64,000 nt of DNA from Leucobacter ruminantium (GCF_017565705.1 NZ_JAGDYL010000001.1:124001-188000); one strand, 5' to 3'. Shown: positions 34,127-43,130, counted from the first letter of the stretch. The notes: generated from the letters alone by a model not told the origin. A program made the numbers and translations.

Positions 34127-35355
34127 GCGACCGTCTCCCTCGGCACCGCGACGCCGGTCGCGCCGTAGCCCGCGTACGAGAGCGGCACCGCGGGGGCCCC
34201 GCCCCCGAGCTCATCGCTCGCGAGCGCCGTGCCCCGCACGCGCGCCGCGATCTTGGCGAACGCGACGTCGCGTGCGAAGTCGGGCGAGCCGTGCCGCGGC
34301 TTCTCGTCGATCAGGTACGGGGAGAACCCGCAGTCGTCGGTGGACCCCAGCAGCTCGGCGGGGATGAAGCGGGCCGCCCTCACGAGCTGGTCCCTGATCT
34401 CCTCCGCGGTCTCGAGCTTGGGGCTCGTCGGCTGCGTGACCCCGAGCAGCACGCGCGGCGCGTCGCCCCGGCTCCGGGAGAGGTGCCGCAGCTGCCGCCC
34501 GACCAGGCGCGCGACGCGGTCGGGATCCCTCTCGCTCGCCGCCTGCACCAGGAAGTAGCCCGCCTCGATCTGGAACAGCTCGGGGATCAGCTCGGCGTAG
34601 TCGACGTCGGCACTGTGCGCCGAGTCGTTGTCGTTGCCCGGGCAGGTGTGCACGCCCACCGCGGCCCGCTCGGCCTCGGTGAGCCGTGCGAGCACGCGGT
34701 TGATGAGCTCGATGAATCCCCCGAGCGCTTCGGGGCCCGCCCACGGGGCGCGCAGGTCGCGACGCAGGGCGAGACGGCCCTCGGTGAAGTCGATGGTCAC
34801 GCGCGCGGCGCCCGCGGCGAAGCAGCGGCGGATGTCCTCGGCGCAGCCGGCGATCACGTCGTCCAGGAACTCGACGCGCGTGTAGTCGCCGAGCCCCGCC
34901 TCTGGCACCATGAGCGAGAGCATCGACGGCGAGATCACCGCCTGCTTCAGCGGCAGATCGGTGAGGGATCGGGCCGCCGCCACGTCCTCCGCCGCCCACG
35001 CCCGGAACTCGAACGGGCCGCGGGCGAGGCTCGGGATCACGCGGTGATGACCGTCCGCGAACACCGCGAACACCGGCCCCGGCTCCGCGATGCCGTCGGA
35101 GGAGGTGCCGAGCGGGTAGCTCGCGAAGCTCTGCCTGCGCTGCTCGCCGTCGGTGACGATGGGCGAGCCGGTCTCGGCGAAGCGCGCGAGCGTGTCGCGC
35201 ACCGCGAGTTCCTGCTCGGCCCGCAGCTCCTTGTGGGATGCGAGTCCGGTCGAGGCGTCGAGCACGACGCGCTGCAGCCTCGTCGGCCTCGGCAGGGAGC
35301 CGACGGGCTCGGTGGGGAGCCCGCCGGCCGGCCAGGCCGCCGCGGTCGCCGTCAC
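34123..35355 (-). CDS. Core-MetE methionine synthase II-like methyltransferase
   Basis: The 410-residue protein corresponds only to the C-terminal catalytic half of MetE (YxjG/core-MetE type). It opens PTEPVGSLPRPTRL, keeps the Zn ligand pair in GVHTCPGN and the distal Cys in STDDCGFSP, so it is probably an active zinc methyltransferase. Core-MetE proteins elsewhere use methyl donors other than methyl-THF polyglutamate, including methylcobalamin. It lies between full metE and metF with GTGA overlaps on both sides. It is complete, not a broken metE copy. The donor is unknown. Confidence 0.85.
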   Translation of the reverse strand: MTATAAAWPAGGLPTEPVGSLPRPTRLQRVVLDASTGLASHKELRAEQELAVRDTLARFAETGSPIVTDGEQRRQSFASYPLGTSSDGIAEPGPVFAVFADGHHRVIPSLARGPFEFRAWAAEDVAAARSLTDLPLKQAVISPSMLSLMVPEAGLGDYTRVEFLDDVIAGCAEDIRRCFAAGAARVTIDFTEGRLALRRDLRAPWAGPEALGGFIELINRVLARLTEAERAAVGVHTCPGNDNDSAHSADVDYAELIPELFQIEAGYFLVQAASERDPDRVARLVGRQLRHLSRSRGDAPRVLLGVTQPTSPKLETAEEIRDQLVRAARFIPAELLGSTDDCGFSPYLIDEKPRHGSPDFARDVAFAKIAARVRGTALASDELGGGAPAVPLSYAGYGATGVAVPRETVA

Positions 35356-37706
35356 CGGCCCGAGGTCGCGAGCGCCGACTCGCGCACCGTCCGCGCCGCC
35401 CGCACAAGGTTCGTGAGGCTCGCCACGGTCTCCTCGTAGCCGCGGGTCTTGAGCCCGCAGTCGGGGTTCACCCACAGCTGCTCGCCCGGGATGCGCGAGG
35501 CCGCGATGCGGATGAGCTCGGCCTGCTCCTCGACGCTCGGCACACGAGGCGAGTGGATGTCGTACACGCCGGGGCCGATCCCTCGCGAATATCCGTGCTC
35601 CCCGAGCGGCTCGACGACGTCCATGCGGCTGCGCGCCGCCTCGATCGAGGTGACGTCGGCGTCGAGGCCGTCGACCGCGTCGATGATCTCGCCGAACTCC
35701 GAATAGCAGAGGTGCGTGTGGATCTGGACCTCCGGGGAGGCACCGCCCGTGGCGAGGCGGAAGGCCCCGACCGACCAGTCGAGGTAGGCCGCCTGGCGAT
35801 CCGCGTCGAGCGGCAGCAGCTCGCGCAGCGCGGGCTCGTCGACCTGCACGATCCTGATGCCCGCGTCGACGAGGTCGTCGATCTCGTCGCGCAGCGCGAG
35901 CGCGACCTGCGCCGCGGTGTCGGCGAGCGGCTGGTCGTCGCGCACGAACGACCAGGCGAGGATCGTGACGGGACCGGTGAGCATGCCCTTCACGATGCGG
36001 TCGGTGAGCGACTGCGCATAGGCCGACCACTCGACGGTGATGGGCGCGGGCCGCGAGACGTCGCCCCACAGGATCGACGGGCGGGTGGCGCGGGTGCCGT
36101 ACGACTGCACCCAGCCGTGCTCGGTCACGGCGAAGCCGTCGAGGTGCTCCGCGAAGTACTGCACCATGTCGTTGCGCTCGGCCTCGCCGTGCACCAGGAT
36201 GTCGAGGCCGATCTCCTCCTGCAGCCGGATCACGCGCTCGATCTCCTCGCGCAGGAACCCGTCGTAGGCCTGCCGGTCGATCTCCCCGCGGGTGAATGCC
36301 GCGCGGGCCCTGCGAATCTCGCCGGTTTGCGGGAAGGAGCCGATGGTCGTGGTGGCGAGTTGCGGGATGCCGAGCGATCGCTGAGCCTCGCGCCGCTCCC
36401 CCTCGGAGACGCGGGAGCGATCGGCGCCGCCTACGGCCGCCGTCCTGGCGCGGATCGCGTCGACGCGCACGCCGGGAGCGGCAGCGCGGTCGGCGAGCAC
36501 GCGCTCGGAGGCAGCGAGTTCGTCCTCGATGGCGGCTGCGCCCTCAGCGAGACCGCGCGCGAGCACCACCGCCTGCTCGACCTTCTGATCGGCGAAGGCG
36601 AGCCACGACTTCAAGCGCGCGTCGAGCTTCGACTCGTCGGCCACGTCGTGCGGCACGTGCTGCAGGTTGTTCGAGGTGCCGACCACCGCGGCGATGCCGG
36701 CCCGCTGCAGCTCCTCGACCCGCGCGAACGCGGTCCGAAGATCGGTGCGCCAGATGTTGCGGCCGTCGACGACGCCCGCGACGAGCTGGGTGCCCTCGAA
36801 GGCGCGGGCGAGCGAGCCGTCCGCGAGGGATCCCTCGGGGAGTGCTCCGCGCACCAGGTCGGCCTGCACCGCCTCGGCGGGCAGCGCGCCGAGGCGCGCG
36901 AGCACCCTCGAGGAGTCGCCGTAGGGTGCGGTGAGCAGGATGGCGGGCCGCTCGGCGGCGGAGCCGAGCTCGCGGTAGGCGCGCTCGACGAGCGCGAGGG
37001 TCTCGTCGCGGGTGGTCGGCAGCGAGTCGGAGATGAGCGCGGGCTCGTCCAGCTGCACCCAGGCGGCGCCGGCTGCGGCGAGCGCGCTCAGCAGCTCGGC
37101 GTAGACCGCAACGACCTCGTCGAGTCGATCGATCGGCTTGAAACCCCCGCCGGCCTCGTCGGACGCCTTGGCGAGCAGCAGGTAGGTGACGGGACCCACG
37201 AGCACGGGGCGCGAGTCGACGCCCTGCGCCCGCGCCTCGGCGACCTGCTCGACCAGGGCGGCCGCGTTCGCGGCGAACGGCGTGCGCTCGTCGATCTCGG
37301 GAACGCTGTAGTGGTAGTTCGTGTCGAACCACTTCGTCATCTCGAGCGGCTGGTGGTTCTCATCTCCTCGGGCGAGCGCGAAGTAGACGTCGAGGTCGCT
37401 CGCGCCCTCGCGCGCGGCGACATCGGCGAAGCGGTGAGGGATCGCGCCGAGCGCGAGCGTCGCGTCGAGCACCTGGTCGTAGAAGCTGAAGCTCTCGGGC
37501 ACCGCTCCCCCGAGCGCCGGCAGGCCGAGCTCGACGAGACGGGCCCGGGTCGCGGTGCGCAGCTCGGCCGCGGTGGCTCGCAGCTCGGCCTCGCTCGTCG
37601 CGCCCTTCCAATAGGACTCGACCGCGCGCTTCAGTTCGCGACGGCGGCCGATCCGGGGATAGCCGAGGATCGTGGCGTTGGGCAGGGGCGTCGTTGCGGC
37701 GGTCAT
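35352..37706 (-). CDS. metE: Cobalamin-independent methionine synthase
   Basis: The 784-residue enzyme transfers the methyl group of methyl-THF polyglutamate to homocysteine. The N-terminal half begins ILGYPRIGRRRELKRA and the C-terminal half has TTTIGSFPQTGEIR. The Zn ligands are intact: IHTHLCY (His and Cys near 662), Glu in DVTSIEAARS and Cys in NPDCGLKTRG near 750. GPVTYLLL and VQLDEPAL are also typical. AAGGA precedes the ATG at 37706. It heads the metE/core-metE/metF operon. Confidence 0.97.
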   Translation of the reverse strand: MTAATTPLPNATILGYPRIGRRRELKRAVESYWKGATSEAELRATAAELRTATRARLVELGLPALGGAVPESFSFYDQVLDATLALGAIPHRFADVAAREGASDLDVYFALARGDENHQPLEMTKWFDTNYHYSVPEIDERTPFAANAAALVEQVAEARAQGVDSRPVLVGPVTYLLLAKASDEAGGGFKPIDRLDEVVAVYAELLSALAAAGAAWVQLDEPALISDSLPTTRDETLALVERAYRELGSAAERPAILLTAPYGDSSRVLARLGALPAEAVQADLVRGALPEGSLADGSLARAFEGTQLVAGVVDGRNIWRTDLRTAFARVEELQRAGIAAVVGTSNNLQHVPHDVADESKLDARLKSWLAFADQKVEQAVVLARGLAEGAAAIEDELAASERVLADRAAAPGVRVDAIRARTAAVGGADRSRVSEGERREAQRSLGIPQLATTTIGSFPQTGEIRRARAAFTRGEIDRQAYDGFLREEIERVIRLQEEIGLDILVHGEAERNDMVQYFAEHLDGFAVTEHGWVQSYGTRATRPSILWGDVSRPAPITVEWSAYAQSLTDRIVKGMLTGPVTILAWSFVRDDQPLADTAAQVALALRDEIDDLVDAGIRIVQVDEPALRELLPLDADRQAAYLDWSVGAFRLATGGASPEVQIHTHLCYSEFGEIIDAVDGLDADVTSIEAARSRMDVVEPLGEHGYSRGIGPGVYDIHSPRVPSVEEQAELIRIAASRIPGEQLWVNPDCGLKTRGYEETVASLTNLVRAARTVRESALATSGR

Positions 37707-37738
37707 GCGTGTCCTTCGACTCGGAGTGCGTGCGGGGC

Positions 37739-37761
37739 GAGCCCGGCGCGGTGCCGGGCTC
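37739..37761 (-). promoter_or_regulatory. GC-rich hairpin in the metE leader
   Basis: AGCCCGGC and GCCGGGCT form an 8-bp stem with a 5-nt loop about 35-55 nt before metE. I do not recognise a SAM or cobalamin riboswitch in the 190-bp gap (37707-37896). Confidence 0.35.
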
Positions 37762-37896
37762 CCCACAACGTAACCGGATCCCTCCCGGACACGCCCCTAT
37801 GTTGCGCCGTATGAATGACGAAGTGTGACGTCCCGACCCGTCGGCCGGCGGGCACGCGCCTCTCGCCGACCGGCGAGCGAAGCCGCGCCGCGCTCC

Positions 37897-39522
37897 TTAG
37901 GCGACGAAGGGTTCCAGCTTCGCGAGCATCTCGGCCGTCACATAGGCCCGCACCCGGGTGCCCTCCTCGACGTACTCCGTGTCGAGCACGCGATTGCGCT
38001 CGTGCATCTCGGCGACGAGCTCGCCCCGATCGTACGGGATCACCGCCGTGACCTCGCGGTCGGGAACGGGCAGCGCGGCGTCGATGCGCCGCTTCAGCTC
38101 CTCGACGCCCTCGCCGGTGCGTGCGGAGACGAAGACCGCGTCGGGCACGAGACCGTGCAGCACGAGACGCTGCGACTCGTCGATGAGATCCGACTTGTTG
38201 AAGGCGACGAGTTCGGGAATGCCCTGCGCGTCCACCTCCGCGATCACGTCGCGCACCGTGCTCAGCTGCGCCTCGGGGTCGGGGTGGGAACCGTCCACGA
38301 CGTGGAGGATCACATCGGCCTCACCGACTTCCTCGAACGTCGACCGGAACGCCTCGACCAGCTGGTGCGGCAGGTTGCGCACGAAGCCGACCGTATCGGC
38401 GTAGGTGAAGCTGCGTCCGTCGTCGGTCTCGGCGTGGCGCACGGCCGTGTCGAGCGTGGCGAAGAGCTGGTTCTGCACGAGCTCCTGCGTGCCCGTCAGC
38501 CGGTTGAGCAGACTCGACTTGCCCGCGTTCGTGTATCCGGCGATCGCGACCGACGGCACCTCGCCGCGCTTGCGGTTGGCGCGCTTCGCCTCGCGCGCGG
38601 GCGCGAAGCCCGCGATCTGCTTGCGCAGCTTCGCCATGCGCGTGTGGATCTTGCGGCGATCCAGCTCCATCTTCGTCTCGCCGGGGCCGCGCGAGCCCAT
38701 GCCGGCCCCGCCCGAACCGACCTGACCGCCGGCCTGACGCGACATCGACTCGCCCCAGCCGCGCAGGCGGGGCAGCAGGTATTCGAGCTGCGCGAGCTCG
38801 ACCTGCGCCTTGCCCTCGCGGCTCTTCGCATGCTGGCTGAAGATGTCGAGGATCACCGCGGTGCGGTCGATCACCTTCACCTTCACGACGTCCTCGAGGG
38901 CGCGCCGCTGGCTCGGGGCGAGCTCGGTGTCGGCGATCACGGTGTCGGCGCCGACGGCGGCGACGAGCTCGGCGAGCTCCTGCGCCTTGCCCTTGCCGAG
39001 GTAGGTCGCGGGGTCGGGGTTGGCGCGCCGCTGCAGCAGTCCGTCGAGCACGCGTGCGCCCGCGGTCTCGGCGAGGGCCGCGAGCTCGCGCAGCGAGTTC
39101 TCCGCCTCCTCCAGCCCCTGCTGGCCCGAGCCCGAGTACACGCCGACGAGCACCACGTTCTCTAGCCGCAGCTGGCGGTACTCGACCTCGGTGACGTCTT
39201 CGAGCTCGGTCGAGAGACCGACGACGCGCTTGAGGGATGCGCGGTCCTCGCGCTCCATGCGGATGGCTTCGAGGTCTTCCGCGAGCCGGTCATGGGCCTC
39301 GTCGCCGAGCGCCTGCGCGCCGCCGGTGAGGTTGCTGACGCGGCCGTCATCGGGGTCGCGCAGCACGGTAGCCGAGCCGGAGCCGGCCGCACGGGCAAGC
39401 AGCCGCTCGAGCGGGTCGGCACCCGTCGCGGTCGTCTCTTCCGACTCGGCGTCGAGTTCGGGGGTGCGGTCGGCCTCGGAGCCGCCCCGCATGTCTGCAT
39501 CGTCTGAGAAGCGTTGTGTCAT
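37897..39522 (-). CDS. hflX: GTPase HflX
   Basis: The 541-residue GTPase binds the 50S subunit and rescues stalled or heat-damaged ribosomes. The HflX N-domain (TYLGKGKAQEL, GPGETKMELDRR) is followed by a coiled coil and a G domain with G1 GYTNAGKSSLLN, G3 DTVGF and G4 NKSD. The acidic N-terminal tail (about 1-45) is not conserved. The ATG at 39522 has GGAGG upstream and TACACT nine bases upstream. In many actinobacteria hflX lies in the dapF-hflX-lexA neighbourhood, as here. Confidence 0.95.
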   Translation of the reverse strand: MTQRFSDDADMRGGSEADRTPELDAESEETTATGADPLERLLARAAGSGSATVLRDPDDGRVSNLTGGAQALGDEAHDRLAEDLEAIRMEREDRASLKRVVGLSTELEDVTEVEYRQLRLENVVLVGVYSGSGQQGLEEAENSLRELAALAETAGARVLDGLLQRRANPDPATYLGKGKAQELAELVAAVGADTVIADTELAPSQRRALEDVVKVKVIDRTAVILDIFSQHAKSREGKAQVELAQLEYLLPRLRGWGESMSRQAGGQVGSGGAGMGSRGPGETKMELDRRKIHTRMAKLRKQIAGFAPAREAKRANRKRGEVPSVAIAGYTNAGKSSLLNRLTGTQELVQNQLFATLDTAVRHAETDDGRSFTYADTVGFVRNLPHQLVEAFRSTFEEVGEADVILHVVDGSHPDPEAQLSTVRDVIAEVDAQGIPELVAFNKSDLIDESQRLVLHGLVPDAVFVSARTGEGVEELKRRIDAALPVPDREVTAVIPYDRGELVAEMHERNRVLDTEYVEEGTRVRAYVTAEMLAKLEPFVA

Positions 39523-39531
39523 CTGGCCTCC

Positions 39532-39537
39532 AGTGTA
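39532..39537 (-). promoter_or_regulatory. -10 hexamer of hflX
   Basis: TACACT-GGAGGCCAG-ATG closely resembles TACACT-GGAGTG-ATG at dapF. The GGAGG would lie at the very 5' end of the message. Confidence 0.45.
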
Positions 39538-39689
39538 CGTCGGGCGCGGCGCCAGGGCATCCGTGTTCGCCCACAGCGCTCGGGCGAGCGCTGCCGTCGG
39601 TTGGATCCCTCGCTCCCGCGATTCCTCCGGTGCGCACCCGTGCGGTGACTCGTGCGGTGGAGCGGGTCGATCCCTCGCTCGGATCTGGT

Positions 39690-39749
39690 AGCTCATTCGG
39701 ACGCAGACGGCCGATCCGATCCGAATGAGCTGCCGGATCCGAATGAGCT
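39690..39749. repeat. AGCTCATTCGGA inverted repeat family, three copies
   Basis: AGCTCATTCGGA (39690-39701) is followed by two copies of its complement TCCGAATGAGCT (39720-39731 and 39738-39749). The same core is at 11576-11611. It lies in a 338-bp gap (39523-39860) that otherwise holds the hflX and methyltransferase promoters, two GATCCCT words near 39603 and 39670, and no gene that I can support. Confidence 0.65.
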
Positions 39750-39847
39750 GCCGGATTCGAGCCCGAGGGGACTCGCGCTGATGAGGGCTCGCGGCGGTGG
39801 GCGCGGGTGGAAGGAATCCGCGGAACCGTCTTCATGCTCGCGGCTGG

Positions 39848-39853
39848 AATACT
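39848..39853 (+). promoter_or_regulatory. -10-like hexamer of the RsmC-like gene
   Basis: AATACT is followed by GGACTGC and the GTG at 39861. This spacing supports the GTG as start. Confidence 0.35.
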
Positions 39854-39860
39854 GGACTGC

Positions 39861-40487
39861 GTGAACCAGCACTACTTCTCCGAGTCGCCCGAGGGCGAGT
39901 TCAGGCCGCGGGAGATCGAGACCCTCCTCGCGGGATCGCCGAGATCGGTGCTTACGGCAGGCGGCGTGTTCAGCCCCGACGGCCTCGATCGAGGAACCGC
40001 GGTGCTGCTGCGCGAGCTGCCGGATCCCTCGCAGCTCGAAGACGCGGGGCCCGAGGGGCCGATCCTCGACATCGGCTGCGGCTGGGGGCCGATCGCGCTC
40101 GCCGCGGCGCTCGAGCACCCCGGCCGAGAGGTGTGGGCGGTCGACGTCAACGAGCGCTCCCGCGAGCTCACCGCGCGCAACGCCGCGCGGCTGGAGCTCG
40201 GGAACGTGCGCGTGGCCGCACCCGAGGAGGTGCCGCCCGGCCTCGCGTTCGCCGAGATCCGTTCGAACCCACCGATTCGAGTGGGCAAGGAGGTGCTGCA
40301 CGGGATCCTGCGGGAGTGGCTGCCCCGGCTCCTGCCCGGCGGCGCGGCCTACCTCGTCGTCGCCAAGCACCTCGGGGCCGACTCGCTGCAGCGCTGGATC
40401 GCCGCCGAGTTCCCCGAACTCGAGGTGTCGCGCGCTGCCCGCGACAAGGGCTTTCACGTCATCGAGGCGCGGGCGCCGCGAGCCTAG
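39861..40487 (+). CDS. RsmC/RlmG-like class I methyltransferase
   Basis: The 208-residue protein starts NQHYFSESPEG, as expected of small RsmC-like enzymes. Motif I is DIGCGWGPIALAAA (about 78-91) and the catalytic motif is SNPPIRVGK (N-P-P, about 136), which is typical of guanine-N2 methylation of rRNA. The rRNA target is not determined. An ATG at 39834 and a GTG at 39807 are possible longer starts, but conservation begins at the GTG at 39861. Confidence 0.82.
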   Translation: MNQHYFSESPEGEFRPREIETLLAGSPRSVLTAGGVFSPDGLDRGTAVLLRELPDPSQLEDAGPEGPILDIGCGWGPIALAAALEHPGREVWAVDVNERSRELTARNAARLELGNVRVAAPEEVPPGLAFAEIRSNPPIRVGKEVLHGILREWLPRLLPGGAAYLVVAKHLGADSLQRWIAAEFPELEVSRAARDKGFHVIEARAPRA

Positions 40488-40493
40488 GGCACG

Positions 40494-41003
40494 ATGGAGG
40501 CGAGCCGGATTCCAGTACCCCGCGTCGTGATGATGTGCGGGCCGGCCGGTGCAGGCAAGACCACCTACGCCAAGCGCCTGGAACGCGAGGGATGGACGCG
40601 CCTGTCGTTCGAGGTGGAGTTCTGGGAGCGGGGAATCACGGGGCTGCCCTCCCCCGACGCGTTCGCCGAGGTGGCGGCGGACCTGCGGGCGCGCCTGCTG
40701 CGCGGGGTCGCCGAGGGGAACGATGTCGTCCTCGACTTCGGGTTCTGGTTCCGGCGGCAACGCGACGACTTCCGCGCCCTGCTCGCGCCCCGAGGGATCG
40801 TGCCCGAGACCGTCTACCTCGCGACGAGTCTCGAGACGATCGTGAGCCGGGTCGGTGAGCGGCACGGCAGGTGGGCCGACGACTGGCCGCTCACCGAGCA
40901 GACGGCGACCGAGTACTTCGAGAGGTTCGAGCCGCCCACGCCCGACGAGGGGCCGCTCGAAGTGATCCGCGAGCCCTACGGCAGCTCGATCTCCCCGCGG
41001 TAG
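40494..41003 (+). CDS. Small P-loop kinase-like ATPase
   Basis: The 169-residue protein has a Walker [12 protein letters not shown] (about 16-26) and the general form of a nucleoside or antibiotic kinase (AAA_33 group). FEVEFWERG and [17 protein letters not shown] are likely lid or substrate segments. The substrate is not known. It follows the methyltransferase gene by 6 bp and its last 28 bp overlap the convergent dapF gene. Confidence 0.75.
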   Translation: MEASRIPVPRVVMMCGPAGAGKTTYAKRLEREGWTRLSFEVEFWERGITGLPSPDAFAEVAADLRARLLRGVAEGNDVVLDFGFWFRRQRDDFRALLAPRGIVPETVYLATSLETIVSRVGERHGRWADDWPLTEQTATEYFERFEPPTPDEGPLEVIREPYGSSISPR

Positions 41004-41851
41004 ACGAGCTCGGCCGGCCCCGAGAGCGAGACGTGCTCGCCCTCCTCGGTCGGGAACATGCGGACGGCCAGGCGACCGCCCGGCACGTCGACCCGCCAGT
41101 GGTTCGGCATGCCCTCGCCGCCCCAGTGCCGGAAGGCGAGCGCCGCCGCCGCCGTGCCGGTGCCGCAGGAGAGCGTCTCGCCGACGCCGCGCTCGTGCAC
41201 CCGCATGCGGATGCGCGCGACGCCGTCTTTCACGAGCGGCTCCTCGGGCACGACGAACTCGACGTTGGCCCCCTCCGCAGGGATCGGATCGAGCGCGGGC
41301 GCGCTGTGCAGGTCGAGGCCGTCGAGCTCGCCGACGTGGGCGAGGGCGGCGACGATGTGCGGGTTGCCGAGGTCGATACCGAGACCCGGCCGCGCGACGT
41401 CGAGACCGTGCGCGGCGACGAGGCGCTCGGGTGCGAGGCGCCACCTGCCGAGATCGACCGTGTAGCCCGACGCGCCGGCCAGCACGTCCTTCACCCCGGC
41501 CCGCGTGCCGATGGGCAGAGTGTCGCGGCGCTCGGGAGAGACGAGCCCCTCGGTGATCAGGTAGTGGGCGTAGACGCGCACGCCGTTGCCGCACATCTCG
41601 GCGGGGGTGCCGTCGGCGTTCCAGTAGTCCATGAACCACTCGGCCTCGGGCTCCTCCGCGAGGATCGCCTCGCCCTCGGGAATGGCGCGCGAGCGGACCG
41701 CGCGGATCACTCCATCTGCGCCGACGCCGAAGCGGCGGTCGCAGAGGAAGCGGATCTGCTCGGGGCTCAGACTCAGCTCGCCCTCGGGGTCGGTGAAGAG
41801 CACGAAGTCGTTGCCCGTGCCGTGGCCCTTGGTGAATGCGAGCGAGGTCAT
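40976..41851 (-). CDS. dapF: Diaminopimelate epimerase
   Basis: The 291-residue enzyme interconverts LL- and meso-diaminopimelate for lysine and possibly wall synthesis. [11 protein letters not shown], the two catalytic Cys in [15 protein letters not shown] (about 85) and [14 protein letters not shown] (about 228), and DLGNPHIV are intact. I use the ATG at 41851, since TACACT lies six bases upstream; an adjacent GTG at 41854 is possible. It is convergent with the P-loop gene and overlaps it. Confidence 0.95.
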   Translation of the reverse strand: MTSLAFTKGHGTGNDFVLFTDPEGELSLSPEQIRFLCDRRFGVGADGVIRAVRSRAIPEGEAILAEEPEAEWFMDYWNADGTPAEMCGNGVRVYAHYLITEGLVSPERRDTLPIGTRAGVKDVLAGASGYTVDLGRWRLAPERLVAAHGLDVARPGLGIDLGNPHIVAALAHVGELDGLDLHSAPALDPIPAEGANVEFVVPEEPLVKDGVARIRMRVHERGVGETLSCGTGTAAAALAFRHWGGEGMPNHWRVDVPGGRLAVRMFPTEEGEHVSLSGPAELVYRGEIELP

Positions 41852-41857
41852 CACTCC

Positions 41858-41863
41858 AGTGTA
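41858..41863 (-). promoter_or_regulatory. -10 hexamer of dapF
   Basis: TACACT-GGAGTG-ATG indicates a leaderless message. Confidence 0.5.
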
Positions 41864-41882
41864 CTGACCGGTCGCGGGACGA

Positions 41883-41911
41883 TTGTGTCCGGCCTACCAG
41901 CCCTGTAGCAT
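41883..41911 (+). promoter_or_regulatory. Promoter of the PuuE-like/aminotransferase operon
   Basis: TTGTGT (41883-41888) and TAGCAT (41906-41911) are 17 bp apart. The expected start of transcription falls at the first bases of the operator at 41918. Confidence 0.55.
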
Positions 41912-41917
41912 CTATAT

Positions 41918-41936
41918 CTGTCTAGCAGGTTGACAG
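41918..41936. promoter_or_regulatory. Operator copy 1 of the 42-48 kb cluster
   Basis: CTGTCTAGCAGGTTGACAG has CTGTC/GACAG arms and shares CTGTCTAGCAGGTT exactly with the site at 46067. It lies just downstream of the promoter, a position that suits repression by the GntR protein encoded at 47235-47936. Confidence 0.7.
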
Positions 41937-41960
41937 ATAATCCGAGTTCGAAGGAGAACC

Positions 41961-42152
41961 ATGGCGCGCAGCGACACGGCCGGCCTCCTCGGAGCACGAG
42001 ACTGCTTCCTCTCCGCTCAGCGCTCGCCCGGATCCCTCAGCCGCTCTGTTCCGGCCCCGCGCATCCACGCCCCGTCCCTCCCCTTCCGAGGGCGCCCCTC
42101 CCAATCCACCGATCCGAAGGGAAACCAGACATGCCCGACCCCCAGCAGGTAG
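41961..42152 (+). CDS. Possible 63-residue leader peptide with a strong ribosome site
   Basis: An ATG at 41961 follows AAGGAG by five bases, a better ribosome site than that of the next gene. The frame runs 63 codons (MARSDTAGLLGARD...) and ends 22 bp inside the PuuE-like gene. The peptide is Ser/Pro/Arg rich and matches nothing I know. It may be a regulatory upstream ORF or a decayed gene start split from its gene. Confidence 0.35.
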   Translation: MARSDTAGLLGARDCFLSAQRSPGSLSRSVPAPRIHAPSLPFRGRPSQSTDPKGNQTCPTPSR

Positions 42153-43111
42153 CGAAGAACCACTGGTACCGCAACGACGACATCCCGGGAGTTCCCGGGC
42201 CGGACCGCGAGATTCAGGGATACGGCGAGAAACCGCCGGTCATCCGCTGGGAGGGCGGAGCGAAGGTCGCCATCAACATCGTCATCAACTACGAGGAGGG
42301 ATCGGAACTGACGTTCGCCATGGGCGACGGCCGCAACGACGGCATGTACGAACTCCCCTTCGACGTCGATGACCAGCGTGACCTCGCCAAGGAGTCGATG
42401 TACGAGTACGGTTCCCGCGCCGGCATCTGGCGTCTCTTCCGCACCTTCGACCGCTACGACATCCCGATCACGGTCTTCGGCGCGGCCGTCGCGCTCGAGC
42501 GCAACCCGCGAGTCGCAGAGAAGATCCGTGAGCGCGGTGACGAGCTCGTCGGCCACGGCTACCGCTGGATCGATCACTACGAGTACTCGCGCGAAGAGGA
42601 GCGCGAGCTCATCGCCCTCGCGATGGAGTCGTTCGACCGCATGGGCCTCACCCCTCGTGGGTGGTACTGCCGCGAGATGTCGGTGAACACCCGTGAACTG
42701 CTCGTGCAGGACGGCCGTTTCCTCTACGACTCCGACTACTACGGCGACGACCTGCCCTATTGGACCTTCGTCGAGGGCGAGTCCCACCTGGTGGTCCCCT
42801 ACTCGCTCGCCGTCAACGACTGCCGCTACATCATGGGAACGGGCTTCGGCTCCCCCACCGACTTCGTCGACGTGGCCAAGCGAACCGTTCTGCAGCTGCT
42901 CGACGACGGAGACGAATGCGGCCGCATGATGTCGATCGGTCTCCACCCCCGCATCACCGGCAACCCGGCCCGAGCCCACGGCTTGGCCGAGTTCATCGCC
43001 TGGGCCCAGCAGCAGGAGGGCGTCGCCTTCATGCGCCGGATCGATATCGCCGAGCAGTTCATCGAGCAGGTCCCGCGACCCGCGTCTCCGGCGGAGCGGC
43101 CGAACAGCTGA
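42131..43111 (+). CDS. PuuE-like (polysaccharide deacetylase fold) cyclic amide/ureide hydrolase
   Basis: The 326-residue protein matches the cofactor-independent allantoinase/cyclic imidase group of the NodB fold. It has INIVINYEEGSEL, EYGSRAGIWRLFR, FGAAVALERNP, VGHGYRWIDH, RGWYCREMSVNTRELL and DLPYWTF. The segment after EEGSEL differs from what I recall for true allantoinases, so the ring that it opens may not be allantoin. AAGGGA precedes the ATG at 42131. It is followed 19 nt later by an aminotransferase gene. Succinimide-, hydantoin- or allantoin-like substrates are all possible. Confidence 0.8.
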   Translation: MPDPQQVAKNHWYRNDDIPGVPGPDREIQGYGEKPPVIRWEGGAKVAINIVINYEEGSELTFAMGDGRNDGMYELPFDVDDQRDLAKESMYEYGSRAGIWRLFRTFDRYDIPITVFGAAVALERNPRVAEKIRERGDELVGHGYRWIDHYEYSREEERELIALAMESFDRMGLTPRGWYCREMSVNTRELLVQDGRFLYDSDYYGDDLPYWTFVEGESHLVVPYSLAVNDCRYIMGTGFGSPTDFVDVAKRTVLQLLDDGDECGRMMSIGLHPRITGNPARAHGLAEFIAWAQQQEGVAFMRRIDIAEQFIEQVPRPASPAERPNS

Positions 43112-43130
43112 GCGGGATGGACGGCGACCC

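Noticed and set aside
34123-35355. Core-MetE gene as a broken duplicate of metE
   Set aside because: It is an intact frame with its own start, overlaps and conserved Zn ligands, so it belongs to a separate family.
35238-37814. Long plus-strand frame opposite metE
   Set aside because: Translation shows no motifs; metE on the other strand is complete with zinc ligands.
37707-37896. SAM or cobalamin riboswitch ahead of metE
   Set aside because: Only a simple GC hairpin is present; none of the conserved B12-box or SAM-I elements could be found by eye.
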